NCBI GenBank assembly: GCA_036557705.1
Contig: DATBHB010000037.1
Coordinates: 62,001-126,000, forward strand
DNA: 64,000 nucleotides
Source: VAZQ01 sp036557705
GTDB lineage: Bacteria; Pseudomonadota; Alphaproteobacteria; Rhizobiales; Xanthobacteraceae
Direction: 5' to 3'
A model generated the notes under the pieces. The model made no database searches. It had not been told where the DNA came from and saw nothing but the letters and a program-made list of their open reading frames with translations. Shown one piece after another: positions 33,584-41,511 of this stretch. The translations under genes and the position numbers were made by a program. The first letter of the stretch is position 1. The number at the start of each line of letters is the position of its first letter.

Positions 33584-34435
33584 CTACTTCCCGGCCTGCC
33601 CGAAATACCGCAGGTCCGGCGGCTTCTGGCCCCTTTTGACGGGCATCAAGAAGCCGTCTGGACTCAGGAGGTAGTCTTCATTGCCGATGGCAATATTGTC
33701 GTTTCCCTCGATGCAATTGTTTTCTGCCCAGAAAATTTTTGGTTCACGGCGATAGCTATGCGCAGCCTTCCATGGCCGGGTCAGCGCGTGATCAGTTGTC
33801 GTCATTTCGTTATGGAGGACGTTGGGATCATCCTTGTCGAGGTAGATCCGTTCGGTAATGACGGCCTGACCATCCTCGTGGAAGGGAATCCCGCTCTGAT
33901 CGTAGATGCGCGGAACTCTCAGGTTCCGGGTCTCCACTTCAAGCAGGTCGTACTTGCCGTCTCCGTCGGTATCGATCCACTGGCCGATGGAATAGCCTGT
34001 GAACAGCGCTTCCTGGTCGTCTCCCGGCCATTTGCGCCCGTCCGTGTAGATGCGCCGAGGCTGCTGGGTCATGATCTCGGACAGCACGTATGTCGTCTTT
34101 GGCGTGATCACGAACTCCAGGGGAAACAGGCCATACATCTGCCAGGGCATGCCCATCGGCAGGCACCGTGCACTGCTGCGGTAGAGACCCTGTCCACCCT
34201 CGGCCTGATCCGACAGGCTCTTCTCATGAATAAGCCGATATTCGTCCGTCAGCGGCGGTTGTTGTTCGCGGCCGTAGCCCTTGGCGGGATCGTATCGAGG
34301 TGGGCCGCTGTCGGTCCGACGCCATTGGCCAGACAGGTCTGGATATTTGCCGAAGTCAAATATCTGAGCGCCCGCCGGCGCGGTCATGACTGCCGCCGCC
34401 AACGCTATCGAGCCGATCAAGTTTCCACAGAACAT
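33584..34435 (-). CDS. Secreted protein of an uncharacterised family (paralog B)
   Basis: 283 residues. The signal peptide ends TAPAGAQ. It shares with paralog A the landmarks YPDLSGQW, EGGQG, ARCLPMGMP, YTDGRKWP, the loop DTDGDGKYDLLEVETR, LDKDDPNVLHNEMT, DHALTRPW, ENNCIEGNDNIAIG, LSPDGFLMP and PPDLRYF. The acidic loop is closest to a canonical DxDGDG calcium loop here. It is 50 bp downstream of the di-haem peroxidase on the same strand, so the pair is probably co-transcribed. Confidence 0.85.
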   Translation of the reverse strand: MFCGNLIGSIALAAAVMTAPAGAQIFDFGKYPDLSGQWRRTDSGPPRYDPAKGYGREQQPPLTDEYRLIHEKSLSDQAEGGQGLYRSSARCLPMGMPWQMYGLFPLEFVITPKTTYVLSEIMTQQPRRIYTDGRKWPGDDQEALFTGYSIGQWIDTDGDGKYDLLEVETRNLRVPRIYDQSGIPFHEDGQAVITERIYLDKDDPNVLHNEMTTTDHALTRPWKAAHSYRREPKIFWAENNCIEGNDNIAIGNEDYLLSPDGFLMPVKRGQKPPDLRYFGQAGK

Positions 34436-34485
34436 TGACGCTCTCCCTTGGCCGTTACTATCTCGGTCACACTGACCATTACGAG

Positions 34486-35526
34486 TCAGCGCTCCGGCGG
34501 CAGCACGGGCGCTGTTGCAAAGTTCTCGGGCAGCGGTCCGGTCAGGCTTCCCAGGAACGCTACGATGTCGTGGACCTCGTTCTCGCCCAGCGCTGCGCCA
34601 AGCTGGACCTTGGCCATCGTGCGCACCGCAGCATCAAGCGACGCCACCGAGCCGTCATGGAAATAAGGGCCCGTCATGGCGACGTTGCGCAGAGTGGGCA
34701 CCTTGAAGACGAACTTGTCTTCGGCTTTCTTCGTATCGAGGGCCCGGCCCTCGTCGATGTCCTGGCTGCCGGTCAGCTTCCAGTAATCCTCGACAACCCC
34801 GAACTTCTTGAACTCGCCGCCGCCGACGCCGATGCCGTTATGGCAAGCTACGCAGCCCGTGTTGATGAAGGCGCGCAGCCCTTGGCGCTCGTTCGCCGAA
34901 AGCGCGTCGAGCTTGCCGCCAAGAAATTCGTCGAAGCGAGAGCGACTCACCAATGTGCGCTCATAGGCGCCGATCGCTTTGCCCCAATTCTCCGGCGTGA
35001 TCGGGTTTGGATCGTTTGGGAACGCCGCCTTGAACAGCGGCTGGTAACCGGCAATCGCCTTCAGTCGCGCCATAGGGACGTCGAAGCTCGGATTGCCAAA
35101 GCTCCCCGGGCCGGTGAGCGCTTTGGTGGCTTGATCCTCCACGTCCTCGCGATTGCCGGTCCAGTGCTGTTTCGCCTGCAGTGCCGCATTGAGCACAGTC
35201 GGCGCATTCCTGGCGTTGAGCCGGTCGTGATTGCCATGGGACTTCGCGAGCGCGTCGGTGCCGTAGAGCGCCGGCTGATGGCAGCGGGCGCAGCTCGTCG
35301 TCGAGTCGATCGACATGCGCGGGTCGAAGAACAGGGCGCGGCCGAGTTCGACGAGGGCGGGCGTTATCGGTCGTTCCGCGGTTGCGAAGTTTGCCGGCAG
35401 TGCCGTGAAAACTCGGCGTGCATCCTTGAGCAGCCCGTCGTCTTCCGCTGCCCGCAGGGGGGAAGGAACGCCGAAACTGAAGCTGATGCCGAATGCCAAA
35501 ACGCCATAGCTGAGCAAGCTTTTCAC
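34486..35526 (-). CDS. Di-haem cytochrome c peroxidase / MauG family
   Basis: 346 residues. The signal peptide ends SPLRAAED. Two haem c motifs are CARCH (79-83) and CVACH (about 226). The family segments LGRALFFDPRMS and KVPTLRNVAMTGPYFHDGS are intact. Such proteins reduce peroxide or, in MauG-like branches, carry out long-range oxidation of a protein partner. The ATG overlaps the rsmD stop (ATGA). Paralog B follows 50 bp downstream and could be a partner protein (inference). Confidence 0.93.
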   Translation of the reverse strand: MKSLLSYGVLAFGISFSFGVPSPLRAAEDDGLLKDARRVFTALPANFATAERPITPALVELGRALFFDPRMSIDSTTSCARCHQPALYGTDALAKSHGNHDRLNARNAPTVLNAALQAKQHWTGNREDVEDQATKALTGPGSFGNPSFDVPMARLKAIAGYQPLFKAAFPNDPNPITPENWGKAIGAYERTLVSRSRFDEFLGGKLDALSANERQGLRAFINTGCVACHNGIGVGGGEFKKFGVVEDYWKLTGSQDIDEGRALDTKKAEDKFVFKVPTLRNVAMTGPYFHDGSVASLDAAVRTMAKVQLGAALGENEVHDIVAFLGSLTGPLPENFATAPVLPPER

Positions 35527-36089
35527 CGACCGTCTCCCGATAGCTGCAGGAACGTGAATTGCGTATCACCATAGCGCCGCCGCTCGATTTCGTCGAACCC
35601 GTCGGGCGGTTTGAATGCCGGCTCGGTCGACTCCTCGATGACGAGCAGGGCGGCCGGCAAAAGCCAGCCCCCTCGCCGCGCGGATACGAGCGCCTGCTCG
35701 GCCAGTCCTTGGCCATAGGGCGGATCGACAAACGCAAGCGAGAACGGATCGACCGGATGCGCTTCGCCGAGTTTGGTCGCATCGCGACGAAAAACGCGGC
35801 TGACGCCGCCGAGCCCCAGAGCGGCAATATTTTCCCGGATCAGCCCGCGTGCTTCCGGACGATCGTCGATGAACAACACGAAGGCAGCACCGCGCGACAG
35901 CGCTTCCAGCCCCAGCGCGCCGGTTCCGGCGAACAGGTCGAGCACGCGCGCACCGGTGACTGGATCGCCGTAGCCGTGGGCGAGGATATCAAACAGGCTC
36001 TCGCGCTGGCGGTCTGCGGTTGGCCGGATCGCCGGCGTCTTCGGTGCCGCAAGGCTTCGGCCGCGCAGCCGTCCGCCAACGATCCGCAT
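35523..36089 (-). CDS. rsmD: 16S rRNA (guanine(966)-N2)-methyltransferase RsmD
   Basis: 188 residues. SAM-dependent methyltransferase acting on the small subunit. It begins MRIVGGRLRGRSL, the family N-terminus. The SAM motif is VLDLFAGTGALGLEALSRGA and the catalytic motif DPPY lies in FVDPPYGQG. The start overlaps the stop of the pseudouridine synthase by one base (TGATG), and its stop overlaps the peroxidase start, so the three are translationally coupled. Confidence 0.95.
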   Translation of the reverse strand: MRIVGGRLRGRSLAAPKTPAIRPTADRQRESLFDILAHGYGDPVTGARVLDLFAGTGALGLEALSRGAAFVLFIDDRPEARGLIRENIAALGLGGVSRVFRRDATKLGEAHPVDPFSLAFVDPPYGQGLAEQALVSARRGGWLLPAALLVIEESTEPAFKPPDGFDEIERRRYGDTQFTFLQLSGDGR

Positions 36090-36997
36090 CAGCCGCTCTT
36101 GCGCCGAGATGGACGTGGCACCTTGCGGCGCGAAGACTTGCCGCGCAGATTTCGGCGAAGCGGCGACGGCGGCGGCGGCCTTGTACGGGCGGGTTTCAAA
36201 CCCGCTCCTCTATCGGCGATCGGGCCGGAAAAGTCTGCCGCCGCAATCGCGGCGATTCGCTCCCCGAGTTGTTCGCGCAAGTGCCGGGTCCCGACTTCCT
36301 CAACCGTGCCCTCAGGCAGCTCGCCCAGCTGGAAAGGACCGAACGATATTCGGATGAGCCTGTTCACCGCCAGCCCAAGATGTCCAAGCACGTTCTTGAC
36401 TTCGCGGTTCTTGCCCTCGCGGATTGCGAATATCAGCCAAAGATTGGCGCCCTGCTCGCGGTCGATGCGGGCCTCAATGGGACCATAGCGGACGCCGTCA
36501 ATAGTAATGCCGTCGCGCAGCGCCGCGAGCCGTTCGGGATCGATGCGGCCATGGGCGCGCACCCGATAGCGCCGCAGCCAGCCGGTCGAGGGCAATTCGA
36601 GCGCTCGCGCGAGGCCGCCGTCATTGGTGAGAAGGAGAAGCCCTTCGGTGTTGATATCGAGCCGCCCGACACTCAGGAGGCGCGGCAGGTGGCTCGGCAG
36701 GCCGGCGAAAATCGTCGGCCGCCCCTGCGGATCGGAATGGGTGGCCACGAGCCCGCGCGGCTTGTGATAGAGAAAAAGCCGCGTGCGCTCGCGCACGGGC
36801 AATGGCTCGCCATCGACCACAATTCGATCCGCCGGCGTGACATTGAGCGCCGGCGAAGCAACTGCCGCACCATTGACAGAAACGCGCCCCGCCCTGATCC
36901 AATCTTCGGCTTGCCGCCGCGAGCAGAGGCCGGTACGAGCGATCGTCTTGGCGAGGCGTTCGCCGGTTGTCGGTGCGCTGTCGCTCCTGTGCGCCAT
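36089..36997 (-). CDS. rluB: RluB/RsuA-family rRNA pseudouridine synthase
   Basis: 302 residues. An N-terminal S4 RNA-binding domain (ERLAKTIARTGLCSRRQAED) is followed by the catalytic domain with the aspartate in GRLDINTEGLLLLTNDG. The C-terminal tail of about 50 residues is rich in Arg, Pro and Ser, common in alphaproteobacterial members. RluB modifies 23S rRNA; the family cannot be separated from RluE/RsuA with certainty by eye. It is divergent from tadA. Confidence 0.9.
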   Translation of the reverse strand: MAHRSDSAPTTGERLAKTIARTGLCSRRQAEDWIRAGRVSVNGAAVASPALNVTPADRIVVDGEPLPVRERTRLFLYHKPRGLVATHSDPQGRPTIFAGLPSHLPRLLSVGRLDINTEGLLLLTNDGGLARALELPSTGWLRRYRVRAHGRIDPERLAALRDGITIDGVRYGPIEARIDREQGANLWLIFAIREGKNREVKNVLGHLGLAVNRLIRISFGPFQLGELPEGTVEEVGTRHLREQLGERIAAIAAADFSGPIADRGAGLKPARTRPPPPSPLRRNLRGKSSRRKVPRPSRRKSG

Positions 36998-37045
36998 GCT
37001 CGAAGTTTCCCGGCCGGCATTTAGGGGCTATCGAGTTGCTTGACC

Positions 37046-37492
37046 ATGCCGTCATCCCCGTTCATGGCGCTGGCGCTGGAACAAGCCCGGGCAGGCGCGG
37101 CTGCCGGCGAGGTGCCGGTCGGCTGCGTGATCGTGCGCCACGGCTCAGTCATTGGGACGGCGCATAACGGCACGCTTGCCGAGCGCGATCCCACCGCGCA
37201 TTGCGAGCTTTTGGCGATCCGCCAAGCGGCCCGCGCGCTCGACAGCGAGCGGCTCGCCGATTGCGACCTCTATGTCACGCTCGAACCCTGCACGATGTGC
37301 GCGGCGGCTATCTCGTTTGCCCGCATTCGGCGGCTCTATTACGGCGCCGGCGATCCCAAGGGCGGCGCGGTCGAAAATGGAGTGCGGTTTTTCGCAGCGC
37401 CAACCTGCCATCATCGCCCCGAGGTCTATGGTGGTATCGCAGAACGCGAGGCCGCAGCGCTCCTCCAGGATTTTTTCCATGCGCGGCGGTAG
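37046..37492 (+). CDS. tadA: tRNA-specific adenosine deaminase TadA / nucleoside deaminase
   Basis: 148 residues of the zinc deaminase fold. TadA converts A34 to inosine in tRNA-Arg. Zinc ligands are the His of TAHCEL with its catalytic Glu, and the cysteines of EPCTMC. The usual HAE motif reads HCE here, a conservative change. The ATG at 37046 is chosen over a TTG two codons earlier. It is divergent from the pseudouridine synthase, and a large nested palindrome follows its stop. Confidence 0.93.
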   Translation: MPSSPFMALALEQARAGAAAGEVPVGCVIVRHGSVIGTAHNGTLAERDPTAHCELLAIRQAARALDSERLADCDLYVTLEPCTMCAAAISFARIRRLYYGAGDPKGGAVENGVRFFAAPTCHHRPEVYGGIAEREAAALLQDFFHARR

Positions 37493-37515
37493 GTACGCCA
37501 GGATGATGTTCCTTG

Positions 37516-37693
37516 CAGGGCGGGTTAGTAGGGTGGGTAAAGGCGCGGTCCACGCGCACGAGCCGCGCCGCGCGGAGAAAAGAGCGCCGTGCCCACGCGC
37601 GAGCGTCCACGTGGGCACGGCGCACGCGCTAAAGCGCGTTGCGCCTTTGCCCACCCTACGCAGCTTATGACGCAGTAAGGCTAACCCGCCCTG
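37516..37693. repeat. Triple-nested palindromic element
   Basis: Outer arms CAGGGCGGGTTAG / CTAACCCGCCCTG (37516-37528, 37681-37693) are perfect. Middle arms GTAGGGTGGG…GGCGC / GCGCCTTTGCCCACCCTAC (37528-37546, 37641-37659) differ by one base. Inner arms GCCGTGCCCAC / GTGGGCACGGC (37586-37596, 37611-37621) are perfect. The element fills the gap after tadA. Its right half is identical, in reverse orientation, to 49 bp of the element at 50847. Confidence 0.85.
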
Positions 37694-37768
37694 CCGCCAC
37701 GGATGCGCGAGGTCAAAGTGCGCTATAATGCTCGGCGTCCAATCGTTCGCTGCGGTTCGGGAGGGTTG

Positions 37769-38044
37769 ATGAAGAACACCTTGGCTTTCGTGCTTGCCTG
37801 CTTGAGCCTTGCTCAGCCGGCTTTCGCGCAGGAGCAGCAGCAGTCGTTCAGGTCGTTGATGGGGCGCGCCTATGAGATCAAGGGCGTCACCTTCGCACAC
37901 GGCGAAAGCACCGAAAACCGCGACACTTTCGTGGTCACGCTGCAGAAGGACAAGTCCGTGGCGGTCTGCTACTTTTCCTCCAACGCCTGGATCAATTTGA
38001 CCGCCTTCGTGCTCGACGATCCCAAGCGTTGCGAAGTACGGTGA
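37769..38044 (+). CDS. Small secreted protein, unknown function
   Basis: 91 residues with a signal peptide ending QPAFAQEQQ. The mature domain (MGRAYEIKGVTFAHG, FVVTLQKDKSVAVCYF) looks like a small beta-rich fold with two cysteines. GGGAGGG precedes the ATG at 37769. Similar short periplasmic proteins occur in Rhizobiales without a known role. A palindromic repeat follows. Confidence 0.65.
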   Translation: MKNTLAFVLACLSLAQPAFAQEQQQSFRSLMGRAYEIKGVTFAHGESTENRDTFVVTLQKDKSVAVCYFSSNAWINLTAFVLDDPKRCEVR

Positions 38045-38048
38045 ATTG

Positions 38049-38127
38049 TAGCCCGGACAGGCAATCGCGCCTCACAGTCCCATCGTGTTCCCCGGTTCGG
38101 CGGATGCGCAATTGCCTGTCCGGGTTA
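38049..38127. repeat. Palindromic repeat (TAGCCCGGACAGG type)
   Basis: Arms TAGCCCGGACAGGCAAT (38049-38065) and ATTGCCTGTCCGGGTTA (38111-38127) pair with one mismatch. The terminal TTA on the right is, on the minus strand, the TAA stop codon of the patatin-like gene. Confidence 0.8.
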
Positions 38128-38946
38128 CTTGAGCAAGCCCTCCAGGCGCTCTTTGATTTCAGGTTTCGCGAGTTCGGCGGCCCGCAAAATCGCGCTTGCC
38201 TGCAGGAAATCGAGCATGCGGAACGCACCGACTTTCGGTCGAATCATCAAATCGGGCGTCATGTGCTTGAGCTTCTCGGCGGTGATCGCGTTGCCCATCA
38301 CCAGCACGGTTGCGAGCATGCATTCCCACGGATTGGGAATGTCGCGCCGGTTCTCCGCCGGCCCGCCGGAAATATCGACGGCGACGAGCACTTCGGCCTT
38401 GCCGCGCAGCATGTCGAACGGCAGCGGATTGGTGGCGCCGCCGTCAATGAGCACGCGGTCCTCAATCACCACCGGTCGCATCATTGTCGGCAGCGCAATT
38501 GAGGCAGCGAGCGCCGCGCGCAAGGGCCCGCAGGAGAACGCCACCGGTTCGCGCCGATGGATGTCGGACGCGATCACGGTGAGCGGAATCGCGAGCGCGC
38601 CGAAATCCTCCGGCACCTGTTCGGGGAGGAACTCACGGCAGACCTTCTCGGCATCGAGCAGCGTCGCCGACCCGAAACCTCTGCTGAAGAGGTTTGCGAA
38701 GCTGCCGGCCCGCGCCGCGAACAGCCGGCGCAGCATTTCACCTCGATCGTGGGCAAGAGCAATCACGTAGCGCCGGATCTGTTTGCCCGACATTCCCGCC
38801 GCATAGGCAGCGCCGATCAGCGATCCGATCGAGGTGCCGGCGATTGCAGCCGGCTTGACGCCCATCTCATCAAATGCTTCGAGCGCGGCGATGTGCCCGA
38901 TGCCGCGCGCGCCGCCGCCGCCGAGCGCCAGCGCAAAGCTTTTCAT
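38125..38946 (-). CDS. Patatin-like phospholipase (RssA-type)
   Basis: 273 residues. The patatin signature is complete: oxyanion GGGGARGIGH (8-17), nucleophile serine in GTSIG (about 41), and the catalytic aspartate in DGGATNP. The length fits the cytoplasmic RssA/YchK type. It probably hydrolyses phospholipid or other acyl esters. It stands alone between a palindromic repeat and a VapBC pair. Confidence 0.92.
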   Translation of the reverse strand: MKSFALALGGGGARGIGHIAALEAFDEMGVKPAAIAGTSIGSLIGAAYAAGMSGKQIRRYVIALAHDRGEMLRRLFAARAGSFANLFSRGFGSATLLDAEKVCREFLPEQVPEDFGALAIPLTVIASDIHRREPVAFSCGPLRAALAASIALPTMMRPVVIEDRVLIDGGATNPLPFDMLRGKAEVLVAVDISGGPAENRRDIPNPWECMLATVLVMGNAITAEKLKHMTPDLMIRPKVGAFRMLDFLQASAILRAAELAKPEIKERLEGLLK

Positions 38947-39012
38947 CCCGCCGCCGCCTTCCGGGCGGCCGACTGCCCGCCTTCGAAACGCCGATCGAGG
39001 CCGAGCATGGCC

Positions 39013-39411
39013 TCACGGCCGCCAGACGGGAACGATATCGGTCTTTGTGAAGTCACCGCCCTTAAACAGCAGCGGAACGTTTTGACTTTTCGCCAAACTA
39101 TAGGAAAAGCAATCGGCGAGATTGAGACGGGCGGGATGCCGGCCCTTGCCGTATTTTAAGAATGCCTCGATGGCCGTCACTCCCTGAGCCAATGTCACGG
39201 GAATGACATCGATACTTAACGCCCGCAACACCTCGTTGACCTGGAATAGCTCGGCGTCGGCGCGACGACCAGCAATCACTATGCCGGTTTCCACGTGTGA
39301 AACGACAGACATGACCGCTCTAGATGTGCGATCCAGTATGTCGGTCCATACTGATGCGTCAGGCTCCTTTCTAATGACCGCAACAATGACCGACGTGTCC
39401 ACCACAATCAT
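39013..39411 (-). CDS. vapC: VapC-type PIN-domain toxin (second pair)
   Basis: 132 residues. The acidic residues lie in MIVVDTSVIVAV, HVETGIV, NLADCFSYSLA and KGGDF, the PIN ribonuclease pattern. The start overlaps the antitoxin stop by 4 bases (ATGA). The ATG at 39411 is where the domain begins. This pair is unrelated in antitoxin type to the one at 23260-23966. Confidence 0.9.
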   Translation of the reverse strand: MIVVDTSVIVAVIRKEPDASVWTDILDRTSRAVMSVVSHVETGIVIAGRRADAELFQVNEVLRALSIDVIPVTLAQGVTAIEAFLKYGKGRHPARLNLADCFSYSLAKSQNVPLLFKGGDFTKTDIVPVWRP

Positions 39412-39671
39412 TTGGGCACGCCGTACTCGTCGTAGCCGATGATCTCCTCGTCCGTAAGAAGCTCGTTCGTCTTGGGTAGAGAATCGAAATAGGCAAGCAG
39501 CTCCGCGAGCTTCTTGCGATCGACCCTCCCCTTTTTCCGCCGTTCGGGTCCAAGCTTGGCCAACCTCTCGTCGACCGCTCGATCGATGGCGGCGGTGATC
39601 GTCTCCCCCGTGCGCCTGGCGAGTCTGCGGACCTTTTGTTCCGTTTTGGGGTTCTTCACGAGGATGCTCAT
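39408..39671 (-). CDS. vapB: VapB-type antitoxin (PSK/Rv0623-like)
   Basis: 87 residues. The N-terminal MSILVKNPKTEQKVRRLARRTGETITAAIDRAV is the ribbon-helix-helix part of the VapB/PSK family. A basic middle section and an acidic C-terminal tail (LTDEEIIGYDEYGVPK) that would sit on the toxin follow. It is the first gene of the pair and probably autorepresses. Confidence 0.9.
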   Translation of the reverse strand: MSILVKNPKTEQKVRRLARRTGETITAAIDRAVDERLAKLGPERRKKGRVDRKKLAELLAYFDSLPKTNELLTDEEIIGYDEYGVPK

Positions 39672-39751
39672 TGCTGCGCCAGATTCGTCGGAACTGATAT
39701 ATACTTGCTACCATTTAGTATATATCCGCCGCACAGGCAACCACGTCCATT

Positions 39752-41029
39752 CTATTGCGCCTCGCGCGCGACCGCCCGGAATCCGATGTCGCGCCGGCAG
39801 AAGCCGTCGGCCCAACGGATACGATCCACCGCCTCGTAGGCACGCGCCTGCGCCTCGGCGACGGTTTTGCCGGTTGCGCACACGTCGAGCACGCGGCCGC
39901 CATTGGGGAGAATTTTGCCGCCCTCCTCCCGCGTGGCCGCATGAAAGATCTCGACCCCCTCCACGGCAGCTGCGGCGTCGAGCCCTTCGATGACTGAGCC
40001 CTTGGCATAGCTGGCCGGATAACCTTTCGCCGCCACCACGACCGTGAGCGCCGCTTCCGCAAACCAGCGCAGGTCGAAATTGCGCAACACGCCGTCAGTC
40101 GCGGCAAGGAGCGCCGGGACGAGATCGGACATGAGGCGCAGCATCAGCACCTGGCATTCCGGGTCGCCGAATCGCACGTTGTATTCGATCAGCTTCGGAC
40201 CCTCGTCCGTAACCATGAGGCCGGCATAAAGCACGCCATGGTAAGGTGCGCCCATCGCCCTCATGGCGGCGACCGTCGGGCGGACGATTTCCTCCATGAC
40301 GCGGCGCGTCATCTCCGCGGTCATGATCGGAGCCGGCGAGTAGGCTCCCATCCCGCCGGTATTGGGCCCCTTGTCTCCTTCAAAGGCGCGTTTGTGGTCC
40401 TGCGCCGAAGCGAGCGGAATCGCAGTCTCGCCGTCGCACAGCACGAAGAAGGAGGCCTCCTCGCCTTCAAGATAGTCTTCGATGACGATTTCTGCGCCGG
40501 CGGTGCCGAGGCCGCCGCCGAGCATCAGATCGATTGCGGCCTCGGCTTCGGCGACGGTCAAGGCCACGACCACGCCTTTGCCGGCGGCGAGCCCATCGGC
40601 CTTGACCACGATAGGCGCTCCGCGCGAGCGAACGTAGGATTTGGCGGCAGCGGCCGATGCAAAGCGCGCATAGTCGGCAGTGGGGATCCGGTTGGCCTCG
40701 CAGAGGTCCTTGGCAAAGCCCTTGGAGCCTTCGAGCCGCGCGGCGGCGCGGCTCGGCCCGAACGCCTTGATACCGGCTGCCGCAAGATCATCGACGATTC
40801 CGGCGCAAAGCGGCGCCTCAGGACCAACCACGACGAGACCAATTTTTTCCGAACGGCAGAAGGACACCACGCCGGCATGGTCGGCGAGATCGAGCGCAAT
40901 CACCTCGGTTTCGCGGGCGATCCCGGCGTTTCCCGGCGCGCAATAGAGCCGCTCGACCAGCGGGCTTGCCGCAATTTTCCAGGCGAGAGCGTGTTCGCGC
41001 CCGCCGGAGCCAAGGATAAGGATATTCAT
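39752..41029 (-). CDS. purD: Phosphoribosylamine-glycine ligase
   Basis: Second step of purine synthesis: joins glycine to phosphoribosylamine with ATP. 425 residues from the ATG at 41029, where MNILILGSGGREHALAWK matches the family N-terminus (an upstream in-frame start would add 11 residues). The ATP-grasp region has VKADGLAAGKGVVVA, GPNTGGMGAYSPAP and EYNVRFGDPECQ. The length is normal. It is alone, as purD often is. Confidence 0.97.
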   Translation of the reverse strand: MNILILGSGGREHALAWKIAASPLVERLYCAPGNAGIARETEVIALDLADHAGVVSFCRSEKIGLVVVGPEAPLCAGIVDDLAAAGIKAFGPSRAAARLEGSKGFAKDLCEANRIPTADYARFASAAAAKSYVRSRGAPIVVKADGLAAGKGVVVALTVAEAEAAIDLMLGGGLGTAGAEIVIEDYLEGEEASFFVLCDGETAIPLASAQDHKRAFEGDKGPNTGGMGAYSPAPIMTAEMTRRVMEEIVRPTVAAMRAMGAPYHGVLYAGLMVTDEGPKLIEYNVRFGDPECQVLMLRLMSDLVPALLAATDGVLRNFDLRWFAEAALTVVVAAKGYPASYAKGSVIEGLDAAAAVEGVEIFHAATREEGGKILPNGGRVLDVCATGKTVAEAQARAYEAVDRIRWADGFCRRDIGFRAVAREAQ

Positions 41030-41181
41030 TGCTGTGCGACCGCGAAGACGTACAAGCGCCACAATAGGCTATAAGGAATGGCCGGAGTGTGATACCTTCC
41101 GGGGCCGAATTGTGCTGGCACCGAATCGTGCTTTGAAAGTTTACGGTTCGGAGGCGTCCTGGAGAAGCAAGGATCAGGGCC

Positions 41182-41424
41182 ATGGTCCACGCGCATGCCC
41201 AGCAATTAGCAAGGATAGGGCTTTTTCTCGGTCCGCTGATGGTCGTCGTCACGCCCCCCATTCTGCTTGGGCTTTTGGGGATTTTCGTGACTTGGCTTTC
41301 GGTTGTCGCATTCCTCCTCGCCGCGGTGGTGGCGCTCGACATCGCACGCCGATCGATGCGGCTCTTCGCCCGGCAGTCGATCCGCGCAAGCCGCCGAGCC
41401 ACGACCGAACATCATCGGCGGTAA
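41182..41424 (+). CDS. Small membrane protein, unknown function
   Basis: 80 residues with two closely spaced hydrophobic stretches (about 12-50) and a basic C-terminal tail (RQSIRASRRATTEHHRR). AGGATCAGGG precedes the ATG at 41182. No family is recognised; it lies between purD and the RuBisCO-like gene. Confidence 0.55.
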   Translation: MVHAHAQQLARIGLFLGPLMVVVTPPILLGLLGIFVTWLSVVAFLLAAVVALDIARRSMRLFARQSIRASRRATTEHHRR

Positions 41425-41511
41425 GGTCTGGCCTGCAGCGATGGCCTGGAGCATGCGCTAAAGCGTAAGCGCAAACCTGCTACATCCAATCCGGCAGACA
41501 GAGGCGCACCG

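Noticed and set aside
37498..37700. Array-like GC-rich repeats that could suggest a CRISPR
   Set aside because: They are nested inverted repeats, not direct repeats with regular spacers; no cas gene is in the window.
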